Shown piece by piece: positions 1 to 7,008 of a stretch of 26,722 nt of DNA. Positions within the stretch are counted from its first letter, which is position 1, and every line of letters begins with the position of its first letter. The DNA comes from JAKLKS01 sp964370855 (lineage in GTDB: Bacteria > Planctomycetota > JAJSAM01 > JAKLKS01), in NCBI GenBank assembly GCA_964370855.1, contig CAYJMF010000066.1, positions 1-26,722 of the forward strand, written 5' to 3'. The position numbers were made by a program, and so were the translations under genes. Below the pieces are notes generated by a model that saw only the letters and a list, made by a program, of their open reading frames with translations, made no database searches and was not told the origin of the DNA.

Positions 1-8
1 GGCAGACC

Positions 9-1157
9 ATGACCCGACGCGCCCTCGCCGCCGCCCTCCTCGCAGCCCTCGCGCCCTCGGCCTTCGCCGCCGGGGAGGACGGCCCCTCCGCCGCCGCCTC
101 CGCCTCCGCGCCCGCGGCGGATCCGCAGGAGGCCTACGTCGCCCGCTCCGTGGCGGCGAAGACCGCCCGCGACCGCTACGCCCTCGGGCTGTGGTGCCGC
201 GGGGAGGGGCTGGTGCTCGAGGCCGCCGCCCAGTTCCGCGAGGCCCTGCGCATCGACCCGGGGATGGACGCCGCCCGCGAGGAGCTCGGCGAGCGGAAGG
301 TGGACGGCCGCTGGGTCTCTCCCGTGGAGGCCATGGCCGCGAAGGGGCTCGTGCGCCACGACGGGCGGTGGGTGCTGCCCGAGGAGAAGGCCCTCCTCGA
401 GAAGCCCGCCGCGGAGCGGGAGCGGCTCGCCCGGGAGGGGGACCGGGCGCGGAAGCTCATCGAGGCCGCCGCCGCCGCGAAGAAGGGGGAGGCCGCCCAA
501 CGGGCCGCCGTGAAGGCCCTCGAGGGCGTGGAGGACGCCGCCAAGTTCGCCCCCCTCTGCTTCGCGCTCCGCTCCTCGAACCGGGACGTGCAGTTCCTCG
601 CCGCCGCGGAGCTCGGCCGCATGAAGGACCGCCGCGCCCTCCGCCCCCTCGTCCACCGCGCCCTCCACGACGCCGACGGGGAGGTCCGCGCCGCCTGCGT
701 GGACGCCGCGCGGGCCGTGGGCGATCCCGAGCTCCTCGCCCCCTTCGCGACCGCCCTCCTCGACGCGAAGGCCCCGGCGGTCCGCGCCGCCGCGGCGGAG
801 GCCGTCGGCCGCCTCGGGGATCTCCGCGGGGTGACCTACCTCGTCTACGCCATCGAGGGCCACGGGGGCGGCGGGCGGGCCTACATCTACACCGCGAACC
901 AGCTCTCCTTCGTGCAGGACTTCGACGTTGAGGTCGCCCAGACCGCCTTCATCGCCGACCCCCAGATCGGCACCCTGCAGGACGGGGCGGTCCTCGACGC
1001 GCAGGTGGTGGCCTCCGAGTGGTACTCCACCCGGGTCGAGCGCCAGGCCCTGGTGGGCGGGCTCCGCCGCCTGACGGGGGCGGAGATCGGCGACGACGCG
1101 AAGGGCTGGAGGGCCTGGGCCCGGGAGCACGCGAAGGAGATCGCCGCGGTCCGCTGA
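9..1157 (+). CDS. Exported HEAT-repeat protein
   Basis: The 382-residue product opens with a signal peptide (RR at residues 3-4, an Ala/Leu core, likely cleavage after AFA near residue 21), so it should act outside the cytoplasm. Residues about 60-125 form a TPR-like helix pair followed by two short G-R-W-V units (DGRWVSP, DGRWVLP). A charged helical linker comes next. From about residue 178 to 275, HEAT-type helical repeats carry the usual Asp/Arg/Ala pattern, for example the segments containing GRMKDRRALRPLV and GRLGDLRGVTYLV. The C-terminal part ends in a Trp-rich helix (GWRAWAREH). HEAT repeats are protein-binding scaffolds, so a binding or assembly role is inferred; no catalytic motif is visible. 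Only 8 bases precede the ATG, so upstream partners and promoter are not seen. The family call is firm and the role unknown. Confidence 0.8.
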   Translation: MTRRALAAALLAALAPSAFAAGEDGPSAAASASAPAADPQEAYVARSVAAKTARDRYALGLWCRGEGLVLEAAAQFREALRIDPGMDAAREELGERKVDGRWVSPVEAMAAKGLVRHDGRWVLPEEKALLEKPAAERERLAREGDRARKLIEAAAAAKKGEAAQRAAVKALEGVEDAAKFAPLCFALRSSNRDVQFLAAAELGRMKDRRALRPLVHRALHDADGEVRAACVDAARAVGDPELLAPFATALLDAKAPAVRAAAAEAVGRLGDLRGVTYLVYAIEGHGGGGRAYIYTANQLSFVQDFDVEVAQTAFIADPQIGTLQDGAVLDAQVVASEWYSTRVERQALVGGLRRLTGAEIGDDAKGWRAWAREHAKEIAAVR

Positions 1158-1168
1158 CCCCTCCTTCC

Positions 1169-1184
1169 CGGGAATCCGGGAATC
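1169..1184. repeat. Tandem 8-bp direct repeat in intergenic gap
   Basis: CGGGAATC occurs twice back to back just after the HEAT-repeat gene stop. The 117-bp gap to the sigma-54 activator holds no gene and no clear hairpin terminator. The repeat may be chance or a small mobile-repeat remnant. Confidence 0.4.
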
Positions 1185-1274
1185 CCGCGACAGATTCCGC
1201 CTCCCCGCGCGTTATCCCCCCGGACGCGGGGACTCGACGACGGGGCCCCGACCTTTCTGCAGGGAGAGGGTCCC

Positions 1275-2348
1275 ATGCGAGAGCCGGCGTCGATCCGTAC
1301 CCGGGAAGAGCCTCGAAGGGACCCGTGGCGCCTCCCACCCCCTTCGGACCTCCCCCCCGTGTTCCTCGGCGCCGATCCCGGGGTCCACCGGATGCTCGAG
1401 GCCGCGAGGCGCCTCGCCCGCAGCGACCAGCCGGTGCTGCTCCTCGGGGAGACGGGCACGGGGAAGGAGCTCGTGGCGCGCACGGTGCACCACGAATCCC
1501 GCAGGGCCCGCGGGCCCTTCCGGGCGATCAACTGCGCGTCGCTTCCGGCGGGCCTCCTCGAGGGGGAGATCTTCGGGGCGGCCCGCGGCGCCTACACGGG
1601 GGCCGTGGAGGGACGGGGCGGACTCCTCGAGGCGGCCCACGGGGGGACGCTCCTCCTCGACGAGATCGGGGACATGCCCCCCGCCCTCCAGGCGGCCCTC
1701 CTGCGCGTGCTGGAGGACGGGGTCACCCGGCGCATCGGCGAGACCGAGGAGCGGCGCGTGGATCTCCGCATCGTCGCCGCGACGCACCGGGACCTCCACG
1801 CCATGGCGGGGGAGGGCCGGTTCCGCCATGACCTCCTCTTCCGCCTCGGCCGGGTCCTCCGCCTCCCGCCGCTCCGGGAGCGCCCCGGGGACGTGCTCCT
1901 CCTGGCCCGGGCCTTCCTTCGCGAGGCGGGAGGCGGGAGCGGACCCGGCCCCGTCCTCGACCCGGGGGCGGAGCGGTGGCTCCTCCGCCATCCATTCCCG
2001 GGGAACGTGCGGGAGCTCAAGTGCCTGGTGCTCGGAGCCGCCGCTCTCTCCGGGGACGGGGTGATCCGGCTCGAGGACCTCAGCGAGGGGGCCGGCGGGG
2101 AACTCCCCCCGTGCGGTCCCCCGTCCCGGCCGGCGCGCGCCGGTCCCGGCGATCCCCGCCCCGCGGCGGGTGAGGCCGTCCTCGTGGCCCTGCGCTCCGC
2201 CGGCCCGGCGCCCACCTCGTTCCTCGTCCGGGAGACGGGCCTCCCGCGGCGCACCGTCCAGCGTGCGCTGGCGGAACTCGTCCGGTGCGGCGAGGTCCGG
2301 CGCGGGGGCCGGGGGCCGGCGACGCGCTACCTCGCGGCGGGACCCTGA
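1275..2348 (+). CDS. Sigma-54-dependent transcriptional activator, sensorless, with winged-helix C-terminus
   Basis: This is a 357-residue AAA+ bacterial enhancer-binding protein that would use ATP hydrolysis to open sigma-54 promoters. Walker A is GETGTGKE (58-65), Walker B LLLDE (126-130), the sigma-54 contact loop is GAYTGA (105-110, Tyr for the usual Phe), and the arginine-finger region is FRHDLLFR (183-190). Only about 27 residues precede the AAA+ core, so there is no receiver, GAF or PAS sensor, as in PspF-type activators. The last ~65 residues do not look like the usual Fis helix-turn-helix. They read as a winged helix (TSFLVRETGLPRRTVQRALA, then a basic G-R-G-P-A-T-R-Y wing). The ATG is preceded by GGGAGAGGG. 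The 3' end overlaps the convergent hydratase gene by 22 bp. Targets are unknown; no convincing -24/-12 promoter was found in the window. Confidence 0.85.
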   Translation: MREPASIRTREEPRRDPWRLPPPSDLPPVFLGADPGVHRMLEAARRLARSDQPVLLLGETGTGKELVARTVHHESRRARGPFRAINCASLPAGLLEGEIFGAARGAYTGAVEGRGGLLEAAHGGTLLLDEIGDMPPALQAALLRVLEDGVTRRIGETEERRVDLRIVAATHRDLHAMAGEGRFRHDLLFRLGRVLRLPPLRERPGDVLLLARAFLREAGGGSGPGPVLDPGAERWLLRHPFPGNVRELKCLVLGAAALSGDGVIRLEDLSEGAGGELPPCGPPSRPARAGPGDPRPAAGEAVLVALRSAGPAPTSFLVRETGLPRRTVQRALAELVRCGEVRRGGRGPATRYLAAGP

Positions 2349-3121
2349 CCGCCGCCCTTCCCTCTCTCGAGGAACGCCGTCATGCGCGCGCGCTTGTCCG
2401 AGGACTCGAAGAGGACCCCCTGGGCGGCGATCTCGAGGGCCATGCCGGCGGAGGCCCCGGACCGCGTTCCCGCGTTGAGCGCCGCCTTGGCCAGGGCCTG
2501 GGCGGTCCGCCCCTTGGACGCCATGAGGGCCGCCATGGCCCGGGCCTCGGCGGGCACCGCCGCGTCGGGGACGACGCGGTTCACGAGACCGATGCGCTCC
2601 GCCTCGGCGGCGTCGAGGACGCGGCCCGTGAGGATGATCTCCTTGGCGCGGCCGAGACCGACGATGCGGGCCAGGCGCTGCGTCCCCCCGGCGCCGGGGA
2701 GGATGCCGAGGCCCGTCTCGGGCTGTCCGAAGCGGGCCGATTCCCCCGCCACCCGGACGTCGCAGGCGAGGGCCAGCTCGCAGCCGCCGCCGAGGGCCCA
2801 CCCCGCCACCGCGGCCACCACCGGGAGGGGGAGGTTCTCGATGCGGGTGAAGAGGGCCTGGTTGATGGATCGCTCGGCGTCCGCAGGCGTGCGGTCGCGG
2901 AGCTCGGCGATGTCGGCCCCCGCCGCGAAGACCTTCCCGCCGGCGCCGGCCACCACGAGGGCGCCGGCGGCGGGGTCCCGCTCGAGGAGGGCGAGGACTG
3001 CGTGCATCTCCTCGACCATCCGGAGGCCGATGGCGTTCCTCCTCTCCGGGCGGTGGAGCGTCAGGACGGCGACGCCGTCGGGGCCCGGCGGCTCGAAGCG
3101 GATCTCGGTGAAGGCGTCCAC
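2327..3121 (-). CDS. Enoyl-CoA hydratase (crotonase family)
   Basis: The 264-residue protein has the standard crotonase length. It should add water to a trans-2-enoyl-CoA. The oxyanion-hole segments are FAAGADIAEL (65-74) and GGGCELALACD (111-121). Both hydratase glutamates are present: E115 in the second of these and E135 in GQPETGLG. The PGAGGTQRLAR segment follows as expected. The open frame extends further upstream, but a GTG start at 3121 is chosen because GGGAGGT lies 4-5 bases before it and the protein similarity begins there. It starts 13 bp after the stop of the upstream dehydrogenase gene, so the two are probably cotranscribed. Its TAG lies inside the 3' end of the convergent sigma-54 activator. 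The hydratase activity is likely; the substrate is not visible. Confidence 0.9.
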   Translation of the reverse strand: MDAFTEIRFEPPGPDGVAVLTLHRPERRNAIGLRMVEEMHAVLALLERDPAAGALVVAGAGGKVFAAGADIAELRDRTPADAERSINQALFTRIENLPLPVVAAVAGWALGGGCELALACDVRVAGESARFGQPETGLGILPGAGGTQRLARIVGLGRAKEIILTGRVLDAAEAERIGLVNRVVPDAAVPAEARAMAALMASKGRTAQALAKAALNAGTRSGASAGMALEIAAQGVLFESSDKRARMTAFLERGKGGGQGPAAR

Positions 3122-3134
3122 GACGACCTCCCGG

Positions 3135-4166
3135 TCAGGGGACCAGCACGACCTTGCCGAAGACCTCCCGCGCCTCGAGCCGCCGGTGGCCCTCGGCCAC
3201 GTCGGCCAGGGGGAGGACGGAGTCCACGACGGGCCTGAGGAGACCGCGCTCCACGAGGCGGAGGATCTCGTGCAGTTCACCGCGGCTCCCCATGGTGGAG
3301 CCGAGGATGGAGAGGTTCTTGAAGAAGAGGAAGCGGGTGTCGGTCTTCACCTCGAATCCGCTCGTCGATCCGCACAACACGAGCCGCCCCCCCTTCGCCA
3401 GGGAGCGGATGTTCCCCTCCCAGGTGTCGGGCCCGACGTGATCGATGATGACGTCGGCGCCCCGCTTCCCGGTGAAGCGGCGCACCTCCTTCGCGAAGTC
3501 CTGCTCCCGGTAGTTCACGACCTCGTCGGCGCCGAGGGCGAGGGCCCTCTCCCTCTTGGCGTCGGAGCCGACGGTGGTGATGACCCGGGCTCCGAAGGTC
3601 CGCGCGATCTGGATGGCGGCGGAGGAGACCCCGCTCCCGGCGGCGTGCACGAGGACGTCGTCCCCGGGCCGGACGCCGGCCCGCTCCACGAGCATGTGCC
3701 AGGCCGTGAGGAAGACCAGGGGGAGGGCTGCGGCCTGCTCCGGGGGGAGCCCCTTCGGGAAGGGCAGCAGGTTCACGGCGGGGACCACGGCGTACCCGGA
3801 GCAGCCCCCGTCCCGGGTCTCGCCGAGGATCCCGTAGTGCCGGCAGAGGTGGTCCCGGCCGCGGGCGCAGGCCTCGCAGGCCCCGCAGGAGACGCCGGGG
3901 GCGACGAGCACGGGATCCCCGGCCTTGAACTCCCCCGCGCCGCCGGGGCCCGGGTCGTCCAGGACGCCGGCGATGTCGCAGCCCGGGGTCAGGGGCAGGG
4001 GGAAGGGGTGTCCGGGCACGCCGCGGCGGACCCAGATGTCGAGGTGGTTGAGGGCGACGGCGGTGACCCTCACGCGAACCTGGCCCGGTCCCGGCGCGGG
4101 GACCGGCTTCTCCTCCATGAGGAGGGCCTCGGGCCCTCCGTGGGAGCGGATCACGACGGCCTTCAC
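3135..4166 (-). CDS. Medium-chain dehydrogenase/reductase (zinc-binding, quinone-oxidoreductase-like)
   Basis: This is a 343-residue MDR-superfamily NAD(P)-dependent oxidoreductase. The N-terminal GroES-like domain carries four cysteines (C94, C97, C100, C108) spaced as the structural zinc lobe of alcohol dehydrogenases. The canonical catalytic zinc ligands are not in place: the usual first Cys is Asn40, and the G-H-E motif reads G-C-D (62-64). The Rossmann nucleotide segment is VHAAGSGVSSAAIQIA (173-188). The family includes quinone oxidoreductases, enoyl reductases and alcohol dehydrogenases, so the reaction is open; reduction or oxidation of an acyl-CoA-derived substrate fits the neighbours. 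The start is GTG, chosen for AAAGGAAGG six or so bases upstream. A TACCAT hexamer on the same strand at 4223-4218 is a likely -10. Confidence 0.85.
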   Translation of the reverse strand: MKAVVIRSHGGPEALLMEEKPVPAPGPGQVRVRVTAVALNHLDIWVRRGVPGHPFPLPLTPGCDIAGVLDDPGPGGAGEFKAGDPVLVAPGVSCGACEACARGRDHLCRHYGILGETRDGGCSGYAVVPAVNLLPFPKGLPPEQAAALPLVFLTAWHMLVERAGVRPGDDVLVHAAGSGVSSAAIQIARTFGARVITTVGSDAKRERALALGADEVVNYREQDFAKEVRRFTGKRGADVIIDHVGPDTWEGNIRSLAKGGRLVLCGSTSGFEVKTDTRFLFFKNLSILGSTMGSRGELHEILRLVERGLLRPVVDSVLPLADVAEGHRRLEAREVFGKVVLVP

Positions 4167-4217
4167 GGGTGTCCTTCCTTTCGGACCGGGGCCCTCCCGG
4201 CGGCCGCGGGCGGAGGA

Positions 4218-4223
4218 ATGGTA
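4218..4223 (-). promoter_or_regulatory. Candidate -10 hexamer for the MDR/hydratase operon
   Basis: TACCAT on the minus strand, with TTTCGG about 17 bp upstream. The predicted leader is about 45 nt and includes the Shine-Dalgarno sequence of the gene starting at 4166. The same hexamer occurs before the genes at 9361 and 25408. Confidence 0.4.
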
Positions 4224-4247
4224 CCGGAAGGAGGGGGGCCCCGAAAT

Positions 4248-4265
4248 GGTGACCCCCGGGTCACC
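4248..4265. promoter_or_regulatory. Perfect 8-bp inverted repeat (GGTGACCC / GGGTCACC)
   Basis: Two perfect 8-bp arms are separated by CC. The site lies 53 bp after the stop of the 24-residue lysine peptide gene and about 25 bp upstream of the candidate -10 of the MDR gene. It could be an operator covering the -35 region, or a hairpin ending the peptide transcript; no T-tract follows, which favours an operator. Confidence 0.45.
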
Positions 4266-4317
4266 GGAACGGATGCCCGGCGCCCGGGGGTCTGCTGATC
4301 TGCGTCGAGTAGGACTG

Positions 4318-4392
4318 CTAGCGCTTCTTCTTCTTCGCGGCCTTCTTCTTGGCGGGCTTCTTCGCCTTCTTCGCCTTCTTCTTCGCGGCCAT
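4318..4392 (-). CDS. 24-residue lysine/alanine-rich basic peptide
   Basis: An ATG at 4392 opens a 24-codon frame: MAAKKKAKKAKKPAKK, then KAAKKKKR and TAG. Fifteen of 24 residues are Lys and the only non-K/A residues are Met, Pro and Arg. A strong Shine-Dalgarno sequence AAAGGAGT lies six bases before the ATG, one of the best in the window, so translation is credible. A 6-bp hairpin sits just upstream of that site. The composition is that of histone-H1-like AKK tails, which bind DNA or RNA by charge; nucleic-acid binding is inferred. It lies between the basic-tailed gene at 4715-5212 and the MDR gene on the same strand, 151 bp before the latter. Alternative: a low-complexity remnant of a longer H1-like gene, but the ribosome site argues for a real small gene. 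Confidence 0.65.
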   Translation of the reverse strand: MAAKKKAKKAKKPAKKKAAKKKKR

Positions 4393-4408
4393 GGTGAGAC
4401 TCCTTTCC

Positions 4409-4424
4409 GGGAGCACAAGCTCCC
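4409..4424 (-). promoter_or_regulatory. 5'-leader hairpin upstream of the lysine-peptide ribosome site
   Basis: GGGAGC TTGT GCTCCC forms a perfect 6-bp stem with a 4-base loop, ending two bases before the AAAGGAGT Shine-Dalgarno sequence. It could shield or present the ribosome site, or mark a processing site. Confidence 0.4.
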
Positions 4425-4679
4425 TGAACGACGGGCCCGGACTCCGCCGGTACCCGGGACTCGACGGGGCCTTCACCTCCCACCGTGGTGATGAAGGCCG
4501 GGCCGTTGCGTCCGGTGATGCGGAGGGAGGGCCGACCGTGCGGCGCCCCTCCCGCGTCCCCGGCGTCGTCGCGACCCGCTTCCGCCTCCTCGTTCCCGCA
4601 CTGCGGCCCTTCCGCTTCGAACTTCCTCTCGCGCGTCCGTCGTTCCGTTTCGCGGTGCCGCGGCAGGGGAGGGCCCGCA
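4425..4679. other. Gene-poor stretch between basic-protein genes
   Basis: With its flanks this is a 322-bp gap (4393-4714). Open frames here are random high-GC frames with Arg/Pro/Ser-rich translations and no family signature. Apart from the hairpins at 4409-4424 and 4680-4695 I see no gene; any promoter for the 24-residue peptide would lie in this stretch, but none stands out. Confidence 0.5.
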
Positions 4680-4695
4680 GTCCGCAGGAGCGGAC
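4680..4695 (-). terminator. Candidate terminator hairpin after the basic-tailed gene
   Basis: GTCCGC-AGGA-GCGGAC is a perfect 6-bp stem with a 4-base loop, 20 bp downstream of the stop at 4715. No T-tract follows on the minus strand, so it is at best a T-less terminator or a 3'-end-protecting hairpin. Confidence 0.35.
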
Positions 4696-4714
4696 CCCGA
4701 GATCCCCTGCCTCT

Positions 4715-5212
4715 CTATCGCCCGGACCGGGGCCCGGACTTTCGCCTTCCCGCCGGTTTCCCGGCCTTTTTCGCGGTTTTCGGCGCGCGTTTCGCGGCCC
4801 CCGGCTTCTTCCGGGCGCGTTTGGCGGCGGCCGGATCCTTGATCCCGGAGGGCGGCGACGGGGGCCGCGACAGGCGGCCGAGCGCCTGGAGGGATTCGAG
4901 GGCGCCGCGCAGGTGCAGCTGCGCCTCGGAGAGCTGGCCCCACAGGCCCCAGAGGAGGGCGTTGGTGTCCCCGTGCTCCGCTCCGGGGTAGCGGCAGGAG
5001 CGGATCGCCTCGCGGATCTTCGGGATGTGGGCCTCGACCTCGGCGAGGTGATGGGCGGCGCGCGCGGCGGCGGCGCCGCCGGAGGGATCGCCGGCGGCGA
5101 GGATGGAGGAGAACACGCGCATGAGGCCGCGGCTGGAGTTCCGGTACGTGTCCACGACGCTCCTCGCCTGGCGCTGGAGGTTGCGGTGGCGGCGGAGCCT
5201 GCGGGACTTCAC
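4715..5212 (-). CDS. Unknown protein with helical core and histone-H1-like basic tail
   Basis: The 165-residue protein belongs to no family I recognise. It has a basic start (MKSRRLRRHRN), a predicted all-helical centre (about 20-115) with several His, Glu and Trp residues (HHLAEVEAHIPKIREAI; LLWGLWGQL), and a Lys/Ala/Pro/Arg-rich tail from about 125 onward (AAAKRARKKPGAAKRAPKTA). The tail resembles bacterial histone-H1-like tails, so nucleic-acid contact is inferred. The GTG start overlaps the TGA of the upstream crotonase gene by 4 bp (GTGA), with GGGAGGT just before, so the two are translationally coupled. The core could alternatively be a polymer- or granule-associated helical protein, given the acyl-CoA context; this is speculation. 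Confidence 0.7.
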   Translation of the reverse strand: MKSRRLRRHRNLQRQARSVVDTYRNSSRGLMRVFSSILAAGDPSGGAAAARAAHHLAEVEAHIPKIREAIRSCRYPGAEHGDTNALLWGLWGQLSEAQLHLRGALESLQALGRLSRPPSPPSGIKDPAAAKRARKKPGAAKRAPKTAKKAGKPAGRRKSGPRSGR

Positions 5213-6000
5213 GAGACACCTCCCTCGGGAGCGGCGCCGTAGCGGGGCGGCCGCTTCTCCATGAAGGCCCGGATGCCCTCGTTCATGTCCGGCGTCCGGG
5301 CGAGCTCCTCGAGGTAGGCCTTCTCGGCCCTCTCCAGGGACTTCTCGAAGTGGGGGAGGGCCATCCGGCGCAGGTGGCGGACCGTCATGCCGAGGACCGC
5401 GCGGCTCCCGGAGCCCATGGCGTCGGCCATCTCGAGGGCGGACTCCTCCGCCTTCCCCGCGGGGACGAGCCGGGAGAGGAAGCCCCGCCGGTGGGCCTCG
5501 GCCCCGGAGACGGCCTCGCCCGTGAGGCAGAGCTCGGCGAGCCGGGGACCGTAGCGGTCCGCCAGCACGGCGATGCCCACGGGGGGGAAGCAGGCGAGCT
5601 TGATCTCGGGGAGGGCGAACTTCGCGTTCTCCTCGGCGACGACGAGGTCGCAGGAGAGGGCGAGCTCCATGCCGCCGCCGAGGCAGGCCCCGCGGACCGC
5701 CGCCACGGAGACGAGGCGGGAGGACTGGAGCCGGCGGAAGAGGCGGTGGAAGCCGACGAGCATCGACTCGAGCTTGTCCGGCGTGTGGTCCCTGACGTCC
5801 ACGCCCGCGGAGAAGGCCTTCGACCCCGTGGAGGAGAGGACGACCACGGCGGCGGCGGATTCCTCCGCGGCGGCCAGGGCCCCGTCGAGGGCCGCGATGG
5901 CGGGGATGTCGAGCACGTTCAGCGGCGGCCGGTCGATGCGGATCACGACCACGGACCCGCGATCCTCGACCTGCACGCCCTGCGGCTTCGTCTCTGTCAT
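5209..6000 (-). CDS. Enoyl-CoA hydratase family, dienoyl-CoA-hydratase-like
   Basis: The 263-residue crotonase-fold protein keeps both catalytic glutamates: E112 in GGGMELALSCD and E132 in LPEIKLACFPP. The first oxyanion segment reads KAFSAGVDVRDHTPDKLESM (61-80). The S-A-G-V-D-V-x-x-H pattern and the P-P-V-G after the second glutamate recall cyclohexa-1,5-diene-1-carbonyl-CoA hydratases of anaerobic aromatic pathways rather than short-chain fatty-acid hydratases. This likeness is from memory of the family and is not a proof. The ATG is 7 bases after the upstream hydratase stop. The 3' end overlaps the basic-tailed gene by 4 bp. The gene is probably the second in an operon started by the promoter at 6927-6955. 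Confidence 0.85.
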   Translation of the reverse strand: MTETKPQGVQVEDRGSVVVIRIDRPPLNVLDIPAIAALDGALAAAEESAAAVVVLSSTGSKAFSAGVDVRDHTPDKLESMLVGFHRLFRRLQSSRLVSVAAVRGACLGGGMELALSCDLVVAEENAKFALPEIKLACFPPVGIAVLADRYGPRLAELCLTGEAVSGAEAHRRGFLSRLVPAGKAEESALEMADAMGSGSRAVLGMTVRHLRRMALPHFEKSLERAEKAYLEELARTPDMNEGIRAFMEKRPPRYGAAPEGGVS

Positions 6001-6007
6001 GAGAGGT

Positions 6008-6826
6008 TCACTTCCCGCGAAAAGCCGGCTTGCGCTTCTGGTTGTAGGCCCCGATGCCCTCCCGCGCGTCCTCGCTCTGGAAGAGCCGCTGCTGGAGCTC
6101 CCGCTCGAGGGCGAGGCCCGATTCCAGGGGGATCTCGGCGCCCCCCTGCACGGCCCTCTTGATGTGGCCGACGGCCATGGACGCGCGGTGGGGGGGGCAG
6201 AAGCCCCTCGCGTACTCCGCCACGCGCGCCATGAAGCCGTCCACGGAGTCCGCCTCGACGACCTGGTTGACGATGCCGAGCCGCTCCGCCTCGGCCATGT
6301 CCAGGTTGCGGCCCGTGGTCATGAGCTCGATGGCCCTCGACTTGCCGACAAGCCGGGCGAGGCGCTGGGTCCCGCCGGTCCCGGGGAGGACGCCGAGGGT
6401 CACCTCGGGCAGTCCGACCAGGGAGGCCTTCGCGCCCGCCGCCGTGTTGCGCCAGCCGATGCGGAGGTCCGCCGCCATGGCGACCTCGAGCCCGCCGCCC
6501 ACGGCGTGCCCGTTGAGGGCGGCGATGACGAGCTTCGGCGTCTGCTCGAGGCGGAGGAGGGTCTCGTTGGCGTGGAGGCAGAAGTAGTACTTGAAGGAGG
6601 GCGCGGCCCCGTCGAGCATCGCGATGTCCGCGCCGGCGCAGAAGAACCGGTCGCCGGCGCCGCGCAGGACGAGGACGTGGACGGAGTCGTCGAACCGCGC
6701 GCGCAGGATGGACTCGTCCAGCGCGCGGTTCATCTCGTAGGAGTAGGTGTTCGCGGGAGGGTTCCGGAGCGTGAGAACGGCGATGCCCCCGTCCGCTTCG
6801 TAACCAACGAGCGTCGCGTCGGCCAT
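6008..6826 (-). CDS. Enoyl-CoA hydratase/isomerase family protein
   Basis: This is a 272-residue crotonase. The oxyanion segment is FFCAGADIAML (61-71), glutamate E114 lies in GGGLEVAMAAD and E141 in GLPEVTLGVLPG, followed by GTGGTQRLARLVG. Both hydratase acids are therefore present. The protein ends in the usual basic YNQKRKPAF segment, where many family members carry a C-terminal helix that packs on the partner subunit. The ATG at 6826 is chosen because GGGAG lies about seven bases upstream; an in-frame ATG at 6856 has no ribosome site. It is first in the operon with the genes at 5209-6000 and 4715-5212. Reaction: hydration of a 2-enoyl-CoA; substrate unknown. Confidence 0.88.
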   Translation of the reverse strand: MADATLVGYEADGGIAVLTLRNPPANTYSYEMNRALDESILRARFDDSVHVLVLRGAGDRFFCAGADIAMLDGAAPSFKYYFCLHANETLLRLEQTPKLVIAALNGHAVGGGLEVAMAADLRIGWRNTAAGAKASLVGLPEVTLGVLPGTGGTQRLARLVGKSRAIELMTTGRNLDMAEAERLGIVNQVVEADSVDGFMARVAEYARGFCPPHRASMAVGHIKRAVQGGAEIPLESGLALERELQQRLFQSEDAREGIGAYNQKRKPAFRGK

Positions 6827-6926
6827 CACATCTCCCGGGTGCGGGGCGTCTTCCATGGAGTCGGTCTGCGGCGCCCTGCATCGTTGCGCACCCAAACAAC
6901 GGCGACCTGCATCGCGGAACAGACTC

Positions 6927-6955
6927 ATTTTAGATCGCACCGGCGACACGTTCCA
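6927..6955 (-). promoter_or_regulatory. Candidate sigma-70-type promoter of the crotonase operon
   Basis: On the minus strand TGGAAC (6955-6950), 17 bp, then TAAAAT (6932-6927). It is the most AT-rich spot in the neighbourhood and lies about 100 bp upstream of the ATG at 6826, leaving a long leader. Confidence 0.5.
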
Positions 6956-6971
6956 CGGAATCGGGAGAGCG

Positions 6972-6988
6972 GCGCGCGATTCGCGCGC
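6972..6988. terminator. Inverted repeat after the OYE gene
   Basis: GCGCGCGA-T-TCGCGCGC is a perfect 17-bp palindrome with an odd centre, 21 bp downstream of the OYE stop on the minus strand. It could end the OYE transcript; no T-tract follows. Confidence 0.35.
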
Positions 6989-7008
6989 GGGCGACGCGGC
7001 GCGCGGCG

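Noticed and set aside
2382..4298. A 638-codon plus-strand frame opposite the hydratase and MDR genes
   Set aside because: Both opposite genes have intact catalytic or structural motifs and ribosome sites; this frame is a shadow without family features.
6880..6915. A sigma-54 (-24/-12) promoter upstream of the crotonase operon
   Set aside because: A GGGTGC...GATGC stretch is present on the minus strand, but the GG and GC are not 10 bases apart and the TTGC element is missing.
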